A stretch of 64,000 bases of DNA. Source: Sycobia sp. Sy_11 (lineage: Eukaryota > Arthropoda > Insecta > Hymenoptera > Epichrysomallidae). Shown piece after piece: positions 13,601 to 23,880 of this stretch. The position numbers and the translations under genes were made by a program. The stretch covers positions 6,505,001-6,569,000 of the forward strand of contig JACCIC010000002.1 in assembly GCA_018907035.1 (NCBI GenBank). The letters are read 5' to 3'. Every line of letters starts with the position of its first letter. Positions within the stretch are counted from its first letter, which is position 1. The notes beneath the pieces are model-generated. The model searched no databases. It worked only from the letters and a program-made list of their open reading frames with translations, and had not been told where the DNA came from.

Positions 13601-16600
13601 GTTAATCATCCGTTTCGATCCCTTATATTTCGACCTATCGATACCAAGTGCGATTATGTTTCACGCGATTCCAATTTACCGTGTATATACATTTCGGAAG
13701 CTTAAAGCCCCGGCCTTTCCCTGGAAAATCTTTCTTCCCTTTGCGGCCCACCCTTCTCCTCCTGATTCATTTTTTTTCTCGTTCTCTTTCGCTCGGAATG
13801 CTCGAACGAGCTGCCGAGTCTAAAGTGAGCACTGGCAGCCCGTAAATTTATGCCGCGCCCGAATAAAAACAAAACAAAAAAACCGCAATCGCAGAGCCCG
13901 ACTCGCGCATGCCGCTGGCCCGGGCCAAACAATGTGCGAGCGAGCGGGCGGGGTGCATCCTCGAAAATTCCCCGCGTCCGAACGCCTCAGCGAAATTTCA
14001 TGCCGATATTTTTATATTCGAGAATTTTTGAAACGTGGTAATTTCTACGCGCCAACGGCTTCTTTGATATATGGACCCGCGATGTGATTGAGTTCCTCAC
14101 TCGACGATTGAGGTCTACGGCATGAAGTAAAAGGAAAACAAAAAACAAAATTTTTCGATGGAGTATGTAAAAGCGTCCATTTTACGCGCTGTTTCGAGAG
14201 CGTAAAGTACAATTTAACGGACACGCGTACAAATTGCGTAATTTTAGCACGGCTCAAAAATTTCTCGGTCCCGTGTCATGAACGGCCATTCCACGGTCTC
14301 TCTGACGCTATTTATCGCACGACGTTCGTAATGTTCGACTTTACGAGCTATCAGCGGGAAAAGTCGTATCTCATACCTCCTTCCCCCTTTCATTTTTTTC
14401 ATCGCGACTAGTAAAAACCAAGCGCGATTTACGGAATTATAACGAAACCCTCGTGGGTCTTTTCATTTATCCACTTGTTTGATTTTGTTTTCTTTGTCGC
14501 CGCATCAGTGTTCGGCCTGGCGCTGTGCTCGCAGTTCGACGCGACGACGCGTAGCGCCCCGCTGCTCGTCGAGAGATGCGCCCGTGCGCTGGAGGAACGA
14601 GCCGCAACCGACGCCAATCTCGACCTCTACCAGGTTTATCACAACAGTCCGCCCAATGAGCAGACGCTCGAGCTCAGGCAGCAGCTGAACGAGGGTAAGT
14701 GCCGTTTTTATCTTTCCTTTTTTTTCGATTTGCAGAATGCAAAATTTACTTCTTAAAATGCGGCTTCTTAATCGTGAGCTGAATCATTTTTCGTCGCCGA
14801 AATCTTATTTTAATCTTATTTTATTCGCTCGTTATTTTTGGTTTTATTACGCGCTTATTGCAAATTGATTCTAATTTTTTTGCGGAGCGTGAAATGCCAG
14901 TAATGCCGAATTTAAGTCCACCTTACGCTCCACGATGACGTCAACGCATCGCAAAGAAGTTGGGGTCTATTTCAGTAATAAGTCATTTGACCATTGTATG
15001 TCAATCAAATACCATTCCGTGACGAAACACGCGTTATAAATGTCAATACATCCCGATCTATAGTTTAGTGCTCGGACGCACCGAATCGCGCAGTGGTATT
15101 AACTTTTAGCACGTGTTTTCATCACGCAATTGTACATACTTTTAATAGTCATTTATATACTTATATCATAATAGACGAATTGTTCTTGCGTTACACTCAC
15201 GTCATCGTAGCGCATCTGACGGATTTAAATTTAGGGTTAGATTCGAATCAATTGTAATATTTAAATAATTGTTATAATATTTTTCAATTTTTATATTAAT
15301 TTGCAAAATGATACACTATATTTTCTGAAATTACATAATAAATCATTCTTTATCGAATCACATGCCTGAATCGCGAAATTCTCGCGATCTCACACATCAT
15401 GTATCCATAATAAATAGGTCGTCCTATTTTTCGTCGCAACTGCATTTTAATTACTGATTCCCTCGTTTTATTTGTTTTTTTTTTCTCCTCGCACAGACGT
15501 GAAAAGCACCGATCTGAATCGTTACACTCCGCACTGCATAGCGAGCGTGCTGAAAAAATTCCTGAGGGAACTGCCCGATCCCGTAATACCGGTGCAGTGG
15601 TACGAGAAGATCCTGGACGTACTGAGTGAGTTCAATTATTAATAATAATGCATTGTATATTAGGCGAAGTGTATAATTAATATCAACAGTCTAAGGTTCA
15701 ATAACATGAGAAATAGCACATTGATTACCGGTACACGGCTTCTCATATTTATGCGTACACGTGTATATTTTTCAAACTTTCAATGTCAATTTTCAGACCT
15801 GGGCGACGAGCAGCAGTCGGCTAAGCGGCTCGCGCAGATGGTCGCCGAGCTGCCGCAGCATCACGCGAGCACCCTGCGCTACCTGATGGCCCACTTCTGC
15901 AGGATCTGCAGGCTTCAGCACTCGCGCGGCCTGACGCAGCCCCCCACGGTTCTCATTCAGGTCCTGTGCCACCTGTTCCTGAGACCGCCCTGGGAACAGA
16001 TAATGTGAGTACTTTGCCCTCGATCGATATGATTTCACCGCATTGTAAAGTCCATCGGTTCGATCGAAGTTGAGAAGGCTGGAAGTGCCGCCGGTGTAGT
16101 TTTAAGTTTTTTTTTTTTTTTTTTTAAGTTGCTGGCGTTTAGAAATCGGATCATATAGCTGGAGAAGCGTAATCGAAGTAATTTCAAATACAAATTTTAC
16201 AACAATATTTTCTTAGGTCTGAATAAGATCTCACATGACGCAACGATTATTCTGCAAAAATTACAATCCTTTTTGATTTATAAAATCGAGTGGAGGTTAT
16301 GCTCTACTTTTTTCTCTCTCTTGTATCGGGTCGGAATTTAACTTGTAGTATTCTATTAAGCGATATATCTCTTTTGCTTTTGGGTCTAAACGGCATAAAA
16401 CGTACGTGATAAAAGTTTTAGATTGAAACGGATCGTTGAATCGAAGGATTAATTAGCCGTATTAGAATAGATTGAAACACGCATTGAATCGTACATCAGT
16501 TAGTTTACAATCCGTTTCTATATTAAAAAAATTCGACATCCATTGATAAGATAAAAGAAAAAAAAGCTCAACTTTTGTCGAGTGTTTAATAAGAATAGTC

Positions 16601-19600
16601 GGACTGCCGGTGTCATTATATCTGTTTCGTAAAAAGACTGTAAGACCGACAGAAAGATTTATTAGCTTGGATCATCGATAAGAATTTAATCGGATGTACG
16701 ATTGAATGCGTATCGATCAGACGAAAATGAAAAATTCGAGCGAATCCTTATCGATGATATAACATACAAATGCGATTCGATCAGTTTCTTTTCTTTTTAC
16801 AAAAATACAAAAGAAACAACATAAAATCAAAGAATCCCGTATCGATACTAAATATTATAACGCGGACATTGTTGAGAAGTGCGCTTATGTCTAATTCACA
16901 TCTCTCTATCGTCTCTCTCTCTCTCTCTCTCTCTCTCACGCACACGCATGCACAACAGTCAAGTCGTACACAACATCGAGGCGCACATCAGGATAATGGA
17001 GCTGCTGCTGCTGCACTGCGACTGGGGTGAACGGCTGCCCGAGTTCGCCAGCGCGCCCCAGCTGCCGCCGCGCAAGGTATCGAGGCCCCAGTTCCCGGTC
17101 GCCGATTCGGCCGCCGTCTTCGCCAGCATCGAGGAGGAGGTCAATCGGGATCGGCAGATCATGGATTGTCAGAGGTAATTTAGCCTGTGCCTAATAGACG
17201 AGTATATAGTTTTGATCGATCGATCGTTCCCTTTCTCGGTGTTTTTTTTTCCTCCCTTTAATTAACGAGGTGTATGACGTTATTTCTTTCTTTCTTTCTG
17301 TTTTTTTTTTTTTTTTTTTTATATTTATTTCGATGCAGTTTCGTTTTTCTTATTCGATAGGCATGCGCGACTCTTCGCGCGCAGTGTTAATTCCTTTGTC
17401 AGGCGTGACAAGACGAATTTACAATAACGGAAGTCTCATTTACGAGTCGGCGAGGCATATCCTTGGTATATATTATAATCCGAAGCGCGTTGCCAATTTT
17501 TTGATCGGGGTCTCAAGCCAACGGCCAGTCGAATAGCACTTTTTTCTTCTTCGAAAGGCTTATTATATTCATATTTTAGGGAGAATGAGAATTATTGCTC
17601 GACTTGAAATTAATGTGAGCCGTGTTTTTGTTTTTTTGTTTAATTAACCGAGGATTATTTAGTGAATAAATACTAAATCCGGCGATACATCGCTGCTGGC
17701 TTGCACATTTACCTCCGTACATGTTTAGATTATAAGTGTCCAATCGAAAAACTGTGTTTACATACTTGGCAAATTTATTTTGGAACAGAAACTAAATTTC
17801 TTGCTGAAAGTTAATTTTAAAGAAATAAACAATATAATTTAATTCGCAGTAAGGCAGTGTATCTCGTTCCAAGTTAAATCTATATGATTGTTTAACTGTG
17901 TAAATGTGTTTTTTTTTTGTTAGCAGACTACGAATCGATATAGAAATTCTTAAAGTTTAAAATTGCAAATTCAGAAAGACGGTACATAATTTAGTAATTA
18001 TAATCACAATCAACTTTAGAATTTTAAACATCCAAGCCCATCGTTTGTAATAATTTTAGTAAGATTTCACGAAGTTCAAAATTTAGATTTAAACCGTTTA
18101 TTTATTTATATAACAAATTATAAAAGAATTACCGAAGTTATTTATTCGAATAAAATTCAGAAGAAAAACGTAATATCCTGTCCCGATAAGATCGAAAATT
18201 CAACACTACTTTCTGACAATATCGTAATAGTTTGAAAAAAGTAACGAGCGGATTTTAACGAATTTGAAATGTCTCGATTAAAGCAGCAAGGACCTGACGT
18301 CGAGGCAGCGCACTCTACAGGAGGCCGAGTGGTACTGGGGCGACATCACCCGCGACGAGGTGAACGAGAAGATGATCGACGCGCCGGACGGCACATTCCT
18401 GGTGCGCAACGCATCCTCCAAGGGCGGCGAGTTCACCCTCACATTGAGGAAGGGCGGCGCCAATAAGCTGATAAAGATCTATCACAGGAGCGGCAAATAC
18501 GGGTTCTCTGATCCGTACAATTTCAACTCGGTGATCGATCTCGTGGATCACTACAGGAATTGCTCGCTCGCCCAGTACAACTCGACCCTGGACATTAAGC
18601 TGCTGTATCCGGTGTCCCGTTTTCAACAGGTATTCGATCAAACGGCTGTATTATATCGAGTATAAAAGGATAAAATAATGAAGAAAAAAATTATATTTGC
18701 CTCAAAAAAAAACTATCTTCACGTATTTTTATCTTTTTATTATTAATTATTAATTATTAAAATTATTAAAATCTTCATAGCAATGATTAATCCTACGTGA
18801 GTGGAATAAGACGTAGTCCATGAAAGTTTTTTAATTGTCTTTCGTTATAATAAATCGCTCTTCATCGAATTGTTGACAACAATAGAAGATTATTTAATGA
18901 TGAGAATTTTTTAATAAGTAAAACATGCTTTATTAATCTTCTTAATTCTACTAAGACGTGTTAACTTGATTATCCAACAAGTTGCTCTCAGTTATTTTAC
19001 TTAATGAAAGGCGCTCAAAAATACTTTCACAAGCTACGTCACATTCTGTGAACGTAACATCAATTTAAACAAGAATTTAATTTTATAGTGTACTAAAAAT
19101 ATTATTATCATATATATATTATGTAAAAAATCTGTGAATTTTCTTGACAAGACTCCTTTAAAAAAAAATATTGGTAATATTGTTTCTTTTTATTGAGATG
19201 CTGTGCTTGTATTTACGCAAACAAACTTATGATCATTTAGGATGACGAAATTGCAAGTACCACGGACATGGCCAAAGTTTTCCAAAAATACATAGAGTTG
19301 GAGAAGGAGGTAATGGAGACAATGAAGCAGTATCAGGAATCCTCGGATACCTACAGTCGTACGACTTTCGAAGTGCAGTTGAAGCGACAGGCGCTCGAGG
19401 CCTTCGCCGAGGCCATCAAAATGTTCGACGATCAAATGAAGCTCCACGAGAAATTCCAAAAGGAGGCGCAACCACACGAAATTGCAAAGTACGCAACATT
19501 CCATTATTTTTTCCTATTGCAATTAAGATTCGAAAATATTAAATATATTCAACGATCCAATTCGCTCTTTTCAGTCTTTCGGAGAATGCGGAGTTACTGA

Positions 19601-20495
19601 AACGAAGATTGTCGTCGCTGGAAGTCAGTAAAGACCAGGTGGACGAGAGCCTTAAGCAGCAAATCGCGCACAACAGGAGTCTCGAGAGGGAAATGAATAG
19701 GCTAAAGGTGGAAATCTTCCAACTCGTCCGTACCAAGGACAAACACATGGCGTACGTATACATTTTCCATGGTTAATCCATCGTTACACGCGAATTAGAA
19801 GGTTAGAAAAGCATGGAGTAAAAAAATGTTTTCCCCCCTTCCCCCCACAGGTGGTTGAAGAAAAAGGGCATGACACAAGCGAAGCTGTATCAGTTGTCGC
19901 AGAGTCTCGTAACGAATCAGAGCCGCGGTGTTAACTTAGATCTGCAGGAGATCGATCTCGAAGTGCATCAGGACGAGAGAACCTGGATGTACCTGGAGGC
20001 CTCGCGCTCCGACGCCGACAGAATTCTTGCTTCCCGGCCCGACGGCACCTTCTTAGTGCGAAGGTCCACGGTCGGGCAGTACGCTTTATCAATAAAGTAA
20101 GCCTCACCTCTCGCTTTTATAAATTTCGAAAAGAAATCATAGTTCTCTCCTGCTCATGTTTTGTGTTTGCTCTTTTGTCGTGTAGATGCAACGACATGGT
20201 GAACCACTGCATTATCTACGCGACGGAGCGAGGTTTCGGCTTCGCCGAGCCGTACAACATTCATCAGACTCTGCGCCACCTCGTGCTCCATTACGCCCAG
20301 AACTCCCTCGAGGAGCACAACGAGAGCCTCACGACGACTCTCGCCTATCCGGCGTTCGCGCCCACGTTAGCCCTCGTCAAACTCCAGGCCCAGCAGCGCC
20401 AGCTCCAGGCCCAGCAGTCAAGCGCCGCCTCGCAGATGCTTCAGTATCAAGTGGCGCAGCAATTGTTCGTGGCGACTGCCGCGCAGCAGACATAA
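2021..20495 (+). CDS. Pi3K21B: PI3-kinase class IA regulatory subunit (p85/p60 family), 13-exon gene
   Basis: The product should hold and inhibit the p110 catalytic subunit and bring it to phosphotyrosine (YxxM) sites on insulin-type receptors and adaptors at the plasma membrane. Exons: 2021-2137 (putative), 3544-3678, 8498-8798, 13022-13114, 14509-14694, 15497-15625, 15797-16004, 16959-17174, 18287-18629, 19241-19488, 19575-19751, 19851-20096 and 20186-20495. They sum to 2709 nt, so about 902 codons plus stop, with phases agreeing at every junction. Domains in this model: SAM 44-105, C1 153-203, RhoGAP/BH 217-412, proline motif 423-429, nSH2 477-572 (FLVR Arg502), iSH2 coiled coil 577-735, cSH2 763-855 (FLVR Arg788), Gln-rich tail to 902. 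The nSH2-iSH2-cSH2 order and the WYWGDI and GYGFAEPYN-like motifs identify the family. No SH3 domain is seen. Family identity is near certain; the N-terminus is less sure. The symbol is that of the fly orthologue. Confidence 0.93.
2138..3543 (+). other. Putative intron 1 of the p85 gene
   Basis: AT-rich DNA with no convincing open frame. It ends in a pyrimidine-rich tract (tgtttttcttttcg) and a TAG acceptor before the SAM exon. Nothing else recognised. Confidence 0.4.
3544..3678 (+). CDS. Pi3K21B: p85 gene exon: first part of SAM domain
   Basis: Acceptor ttatag and donor ATG|gtaagt enclose 45 codons, phase 0 to phase 0. The residues fit the first four helices of a SAM domain: W44, then VVEWM, the NLYRYADVF segment, IKGSDLL and NLDREKLM. 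The domain is completed by the [14 protein letters not shown] segment at the start of the next exon, as expected for a SAM helix 5. The ATG inside this exon would cut the domain, so translation probably starts upstream. Confidence 0.9.
4408..4450. repeat. GA microsatellite
   Basis: GA run with one interruption, in intron 2. Confidence 0.95.
5160..5213. repeat. TA microsatellite
   Basis: Long TA run in intron 2; the first of three such arrays within 600 bp. Confidence 0.98.
5396..5455. repeat. TA microsatellite
   Basis: About 29 TA units in intron 2. Confidence 0.98.
5701..5753. repeat. TA microsatellite
   Basis: About 26 TA units in intron 2. Confidence 0.98.
6561..6598. repeat. CT microsatellite
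   Basis: CT run with one extra C, in intron 2. Other CT runs lie at about 8064-8099 and 12062-12083. Confidence 0.95.
8498..8798 (+). CDS. Pi3K21B: p85 gene exon: end of SAM domain, Ala/Thr/Ser/Gln linker, start of C1
   Basis: Acceptor cttacag and donor CAAG|gtgagc; phase 0 in, phase 1 out. It finishes the SAM domain (helix 5, residues 85-105), then encodes a low-complexity Ala/Thr/Ser/Pro linker ending in a QQQQ run (107-152), then the first part of a C1-type zinc finger: His153, Cys166-x2-Cys169 and Cys183. The linker DNA is GC-rich, with CG-ending codons throughout. Confidence 0.9.
8799..13021 (+). other. Intron 3 of the p85 gene, with a GC-rich island
   Basis: A 4.2-kb intron that splits the C1 domain. 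It starts with a C/CT-rich stretch right after the donor, holds CA (10411-10451) and TA (10612-10661) arrays, and carries a CpG-rich block at about 10820-11260 plus another at 11770-12300. The CpG blocks could mark an internal promoter, but I see no exon to go with one. Confidence 0.7.
10411..10451. repeat. CA microsatellite
   Basis: CA run preceded by a CG run, in intron 3. A TA array follows at 10612-10661. Confidence 0.97.
13022..13114 (+). CDS. Pi3K21B: p85 gene exon: second half of C1 zinc finger
   Basis: Acceptor tttttcag and donor TCCG|gtaagt, phase 1 to phase 1, 93 nt. With the previous exon it gives the C1 zinc-ligand order H-x12-C-x2-C-x13-C-x2-C-x4-H-x2-C-x8-C (His153 to Cys203). 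The last spacing is one longer than the usual seven. Whether it binds diacylglycerol cannot be told; atypical C1 domains often do not. Confidence 0.88.
13115..14508 (+). other. Intron 4 of the p85 gene
   Basis: Intron between the C1 and BH exons. Its middle (about 13430-14250) is rather CpG-rich. No coding sequence or repeat was recognised. Confidence 0.75.
14509..14694 (+). CDS. Pi3K21B: p85 gene exon: start of RhoGAP-like BH domain
   Basis: Acceptor catcag and donor GAGG|gtaagt, phase 1 to phase 1. It begins with FGLALCSQF, the usual start of a RhoGAP/BH domain, and continues through PLLVERC to the LYQV segment. In active RhoGAPs an arginine finger sits in that segment (GIFR-like), and vertebrate p85 keeps an Arg there. 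Here the residue is Gln257, so GAP catalysis is doubtful. Confidence 0.9.
14695..15496 (+). other. Intron 5 of the p85 gene
   Basis: An 802-bp AT-rich intron ending in a T-rich tract and gcacag. Nothing else recognised. Confidence 0.8.
15497..15625 (+). CDS. Pi3K21B: p85 gene exon: BH domain, middle
   Basis: Acceptor gcacag and donor CTGA|gtgagt, phase 1 to phase 1. It encodes the [17 protein letters not shown] segment, the most conserved RhoGAP motif (K-x-FLR-x-LP-x-P), followed by the WYEKIL helix. Confidence 0.92.
15797..16004 (+). CDS. Pi3K21B: p85 gene exon: BH domain, second half
   Basis: Acceptor tttcag and donor ATAAT|gtgagt, phase 1 to phase 2. It carries the [17 protein letters not shown] helix, which matches the LP-x-x-x-x-x-L-x-x-L-x-x-HF motif of the BH/RhoGAP fold, and the [13 protein letters not shown] helix. 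Confidence 0.92.
16005..16958 (+). other. Intron 7 of the p85 gene, acceptor tract built from a CT microsatellite
   Basis: A 954-bp intron. Its pyrimidine tract is a perfect CT run at about 16911-16937, followed by a CA/CG-rich spacer and the acceptor caacag at 16953-16958. A T run lies at 16107-16125. Confidence 0.8.
16959..17174 (+). CDS. Pi3K21B: p85 gene exon: end of BH domain and proline motif
   Basis: Acceptor caacag and donor CAGAG|gtaatt, phase 2 to phase 2. It completes the BH domain ([16 protein letters not shown]) and carries a proline motif, residues 423-429 (PQLPPRK), resembling the PALPPKPPK-type SH3-binding stretch at the same place in vertebrate p85. It ends with an acidic linker to the nSH2 domain. 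Confidence 0.9.
17175..18286 (+). other. Intron 8 of the p85 gene
   Basis: A 1.1-kb AT-rich intron with T runs near 17300 and 17910. No repeat or coding sequence recognised. Confidence 0.8.
18287..18629 (+). CDS. Pi3K21B: p85 gene exon: N-terminal SH2 domain
   Basis: Acceptor aaagcag and donor CAACAG|gtattc, phase 2 to phase 0. It encodes a whole SH2 domain from [16 protein letters not shown] (residue 476 on) through [10 protein letters not shown] (Arg502, the phosphotyrosine-binding FLVR Arg), [26 protein letters not shown] and the closing [10 protein letters not shown]. Similarity to vertebrate p85 nSH2 is very strong by eye. This domain binds pYxxM motifs and inhibits p110. Confidence 0.97.
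18630..19240 (+). other. Intron 9 of the p85 gene
   Basis: A 611-bp AT-rich intron. Nothing else recognised. Confidence 0.8.
19241..19488 (+). CDS. Pi3K21B: p85 gene exon: inter-SH2 coiled coil, first half
   Basis: Acceptor catttag and donor GCAAA|gtacgc, phase 0 to phase 2. It encodes a long charged helix (residues 577 on) with the [21 protein letters not shown] segment. This matches the MKRTAIEAFNETIK-like region of the p85 iSH2 coiled coil that grips the adaptor-binding domain of p110. Confidence 0.94.
19575..19751 (+). CDS. Pi3K21B: p85 gene exon: inter-SH2 coiled coil, second half
   Basis: Acceptor tttcag and donor ATGGC|gtacgt, phase 2 to phase 2. It encodes the returning helix, including an EREMNRLK segment equivalent to the DKRMNSIK stretch of human p85alpha. 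The Asn that contacts the p110 C2 domain (human N564) is kept, and the neighbouring Asp (D560) is Glu here. Confidence 0.93.
19851..20096 (+). CDS. Pi3K21B: p85 gene exon: end of iSH2 and first half of C-terminal SH2
   Basis: Acceptor ccccccacag after a C-rich tract; donor ATAAA|gtaagc; phase 2 to phase 2. It begins with [12 protein letters not shown] (end of the iSH2 helix), then a linker, then W763 and the first half of cSH2 with DGTFLVRRS (FLVR Arg788). Confidence 0.95.
20186..20495 (+). CDS. Pi3K21B: p85 gene last coding exon: rest of C-terminal SH2, Gln-rich tail
   Basis: Acceptor tgtag; stop TAA at 20493-20495. It encodes the [18 protein letters not shown] segment and the LAYPAFAP end of cSH2, then a Gln/Ala-rich tail of about 40 residues made of imperfect LQAQQ repeats. 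The tail looks lineage-specific and has no known role. Confidence 0.95.
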
Positions 20496-20540
20496 AAAGT
20501 TTTTAAAAGCGAGGACGAACAATTTTGCCCGTTTCTCTCT

Positions 20541-20574
<34 letters not shown>

Positions 20575-20761
20575 TATTGTTCATCTTGATGGAACTCCGA
20601 AGGGAACACTTTTAAAAGACTTTGTTACGACCGGACAAGCGATAGATAACAACAAACGTTGTAGTGATATTTATAAACTTTGTCAACTTTTTTGCGCTAA
20701 TTATGAAATGTTAACACACTGAAACCCTATATTTACCTGGCCACGATTTATTGGTCAATAT

Positions 20762-20767
20762 AATAAA
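20762..20767 (+). terminator. Candidate proximal poly(A) signal of the p85 gene
   Basis: AATAAA 267 bases after the stop codon. It is the first such hexamer downstream; use is inferred. Confidence 0.4.
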
Positions 20768-22156
20768 CTTGATAGCACCAGTAAATGATACGGTTTAGTA
20801 ATGAAATATTTTCGCATATTTTTACTATTTCGTTGATAGTTATTTTCTATGTATTTATAACAAAAATTTTTTAAAGAATATGAAATTGGTGCGCGTATTC
20901 TTTAAAGTGGTAAATCAAGGGTCGTAATTAAACTTTCAAAATTATTCGCGAAAAGTCGCTCAATGAGTATTGCTTCTGTAATTGTCCGGCGGTCGAAATT
21001 CGAAAATGAAAAGTTCCCGATTATATAATGATGAAGGAAGCGAAGGCGACGTACGAGTTGCCATTTTCTTCATTAAAAGTATGTAGCGCGGTACGTCCAT
21101 ACACAATGTACATTTTATGTTTGCTCGTTTTTAGATTCGTCGACATTGGTCGAGGAAATGGAACGCGACTTTGTCGAAGTGATATTAATGTTTATAGGTG
21201 AAATAAGCTGGAGCAGATAAACCCTAGTGATATATGTACACGATTGTACGCGAAAAAAAAAACAAATACATAGATATATATTAAAAATGCGCGTCAGGTA
21301 CGCGTGAGAGGCTACCGTAAGACGGTACACGTGCATTATGGAGAAAGAAGAAATAGTGGCTTTTTGTCACTTGTGATGTTTTTTTGTTCATTCTCTTCGC
21401 TTTAACCTTTTCGTTGCGTCAACGCTACGCGCAAATCTATACAAATACAAGCTAAATAAGAAAGAATTAGACTATCCGTGATATACAACGAAATATACAT
21501 TATTATTTCTCAAATGACGGATAAAGTCGCAATTACGATTGGGGACGAAGTGAAAGTGAAGGTGGGAAAAAACAAAAGTGGCGTGAGAAGAGAGAATTTT
21601 TTATACGTAGAATGTAAGTGCTTCCGTGCCAGAGGACGAAGAAAATTATAATAAAGTTAAGGGTAAAAGTAAGGGGAAGATTTTTTAGATATAATTATCT
21701 GTGATTCATGAGTATCTGCTGTGCGCGAGGAGGAAGAACAATATAATAAGCGCGCAACAACTAGCGGATGGATGCGGTGGATTCAATAAGAGGGGAAAAC
21801 GATGAGTTTTCTGCATTTAAGGCGTTGACACAAGTCATTGAATAACTTCATGCGAGAGAATGTTGGAAATAATATATAAAATTGTGATCAAAGGACAGAA
21901 GGTGGAAATATTTGAAATATGAAGGCGTAATAAAACAGAAATCACGTTTAACCGGATGAGTAGCAGATCTGTCCTTTGCTATAACAAAGAGATCTGCATG
22001 CCTTCCACGAAAGAAAAGAGCAGAAGAACATAAAGGGGAAATTTTAAGAAATATGAGAATGAACATTTCGTCAATCAATATAGTGAGAAATTTAAAAGTG
22101 TGGAGTGTTTCGTGTTTTTCTTTTGCACGTGAAAAAATGAGAATAGCGAGCGAGAG

Positions 22157-22163
<7 letters not shown>

Positions 22164-22222
<59 letters not shown>
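22164..22222. repeat. GA microsatellite
   Basis: About 29 GA units, then GAGT variants. Confidence 0.98.
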
Positions 22223-22228
<6 letters not shown>

Positions 22229-23819
22229 AGTGAGAGTGAGAGTGAGAGAGAATGATATGAAAAGTATATTAGTGAAAAAGATAGAGGGAGAGAAAAGGTA
22301 GAGAACATTTTGAAAAATTTTTCAGTGGCTAAAAATGATAATCCTGGCCGTATAGTTAGAGACTACTCAATCTTTTTTGTCCCTCTTTACGGCCGTTCGA
22401 GCTTTTCAATATATGCATACTGAATGTTCATGATGATCATAGGTAAAATAGTGCGAAAAATGTGGGCAGGTTTTGAAGGATATAAAACAAAAATGAAAAA
22501 TCTTTGATATTCTACGCGAAATACATGTGATCTGATCTCCAATTTTAAGCGTTACTTTTTTCGTATTGTTTTCTATACGTATTGACAATCCTCGTGAAAA
22601 TTCAGTATGTTTGTAACAATGTAAATATTGTGCTGAAGCGTTAAATATTACTTGAAAACTTCTCGTGAAATGAGACAGTGAAATATGCTTTGTTTCTATT
22701 ACGAAAGTGAAAGAATAAAATATTTGAGATGAGAGATGGAAATCGTAGTTCGATACGACACCTGAAATGATCCAACTTTCCACCTGATTCTTCGTATCGT
22801 GTATGTCTAAAATAATAATCCAGCAACAGTAAAAGCAGTCATATTAAATTAAAAAGAGTCGCTCGACGATGCATTATTACATTCAGAAATCGGTGTGCGA
22901 GGAAACGAAATTACGTCGAACCTTTGGCTTGACACTATTCATTTTCGACTTGTTCTATAGAAAAAAAAAATAATAATAGTCATACATCGAACCGTGATAC
23001 ACCAATTGAGCTTGTAAACAAAAAAAAAAAAAAAACATTTGCATTGACGTCCACCAAAATAGTGAACTAGCTCTAAATACGAATGCACAAAGAGTTTTTC
23101 TCACCTACTTTTCTAACTCCGCGAATCTTAAAAAAGATCGTCATTTGAATGATAACTTTTAAAATTTTTTTATTTTAATTCAAATTTCAAAAAAAATTAT
23201 TTAAAAAAACTGTAGCAGAGTTCTCTGGTATATAAAGGTCGTGTGTATACTACAATGATTATTATTCGGGTGACTTTTGATCTGTAATAAAGATATTATA
23301 ATTCAAAATTATTCCGTATTATGACATCCATCGAAAGGCAAGACAGCAGGGCACTGGTGGTGATTTACAAGCAGATAATGTCAAGACCTAGGACATAAAT
23401 TGAAGGATGGATAATTTTTTCTGGAACCTGAATAAAAGAAAACAAACAATTTTTATATCTTTTTTGTCATAATTGTAGTTGTAGACTGAACCTTAATAAA
23501 TCAGCTCATTTTGACCAAATATCTCTATTGATTAAATGATTAAATGGACGGAAAAAGCTATAAATCTTTTTTACTCTAAATTACACGTGCAGCTAATGAA
23601 AATGATACTGTAAACAATTTACGAGAATAAGATCAAAATCATAACTTCAGAAACATAATATAGTCTCGCGCATGCTACTATTTTCATTCGGTAAAAACTC
23701 GGAATCTACCTATAAAAAAAAAATCTCGCGTTTAGAGAACTATTGACAAAGTTTGAGAGATACAACACAGGAATTACTAAAAGGAGGAGGGAAAACAGAA
23801 TTGTTTCCTTTGTAAAAAA

Positions 23820-23880
23820 ATAAATAATAATAATAATAATAATAATAACAATATACTATAATAATAATAATAATAATACG
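23820..23880. repeat. AAT microsatellite
   Basis: Two AAT blocks separated by about 14 bases. Confidence 0.95.

Noticed and set aside
22053..22308. Arg-Glu and Ser-Leu repeat proteins across GA arrays (also at 26.4, 29.2 and 30.0 kb)
   Set aside because: They are translations of simple repeats, with no flanking coding signal.
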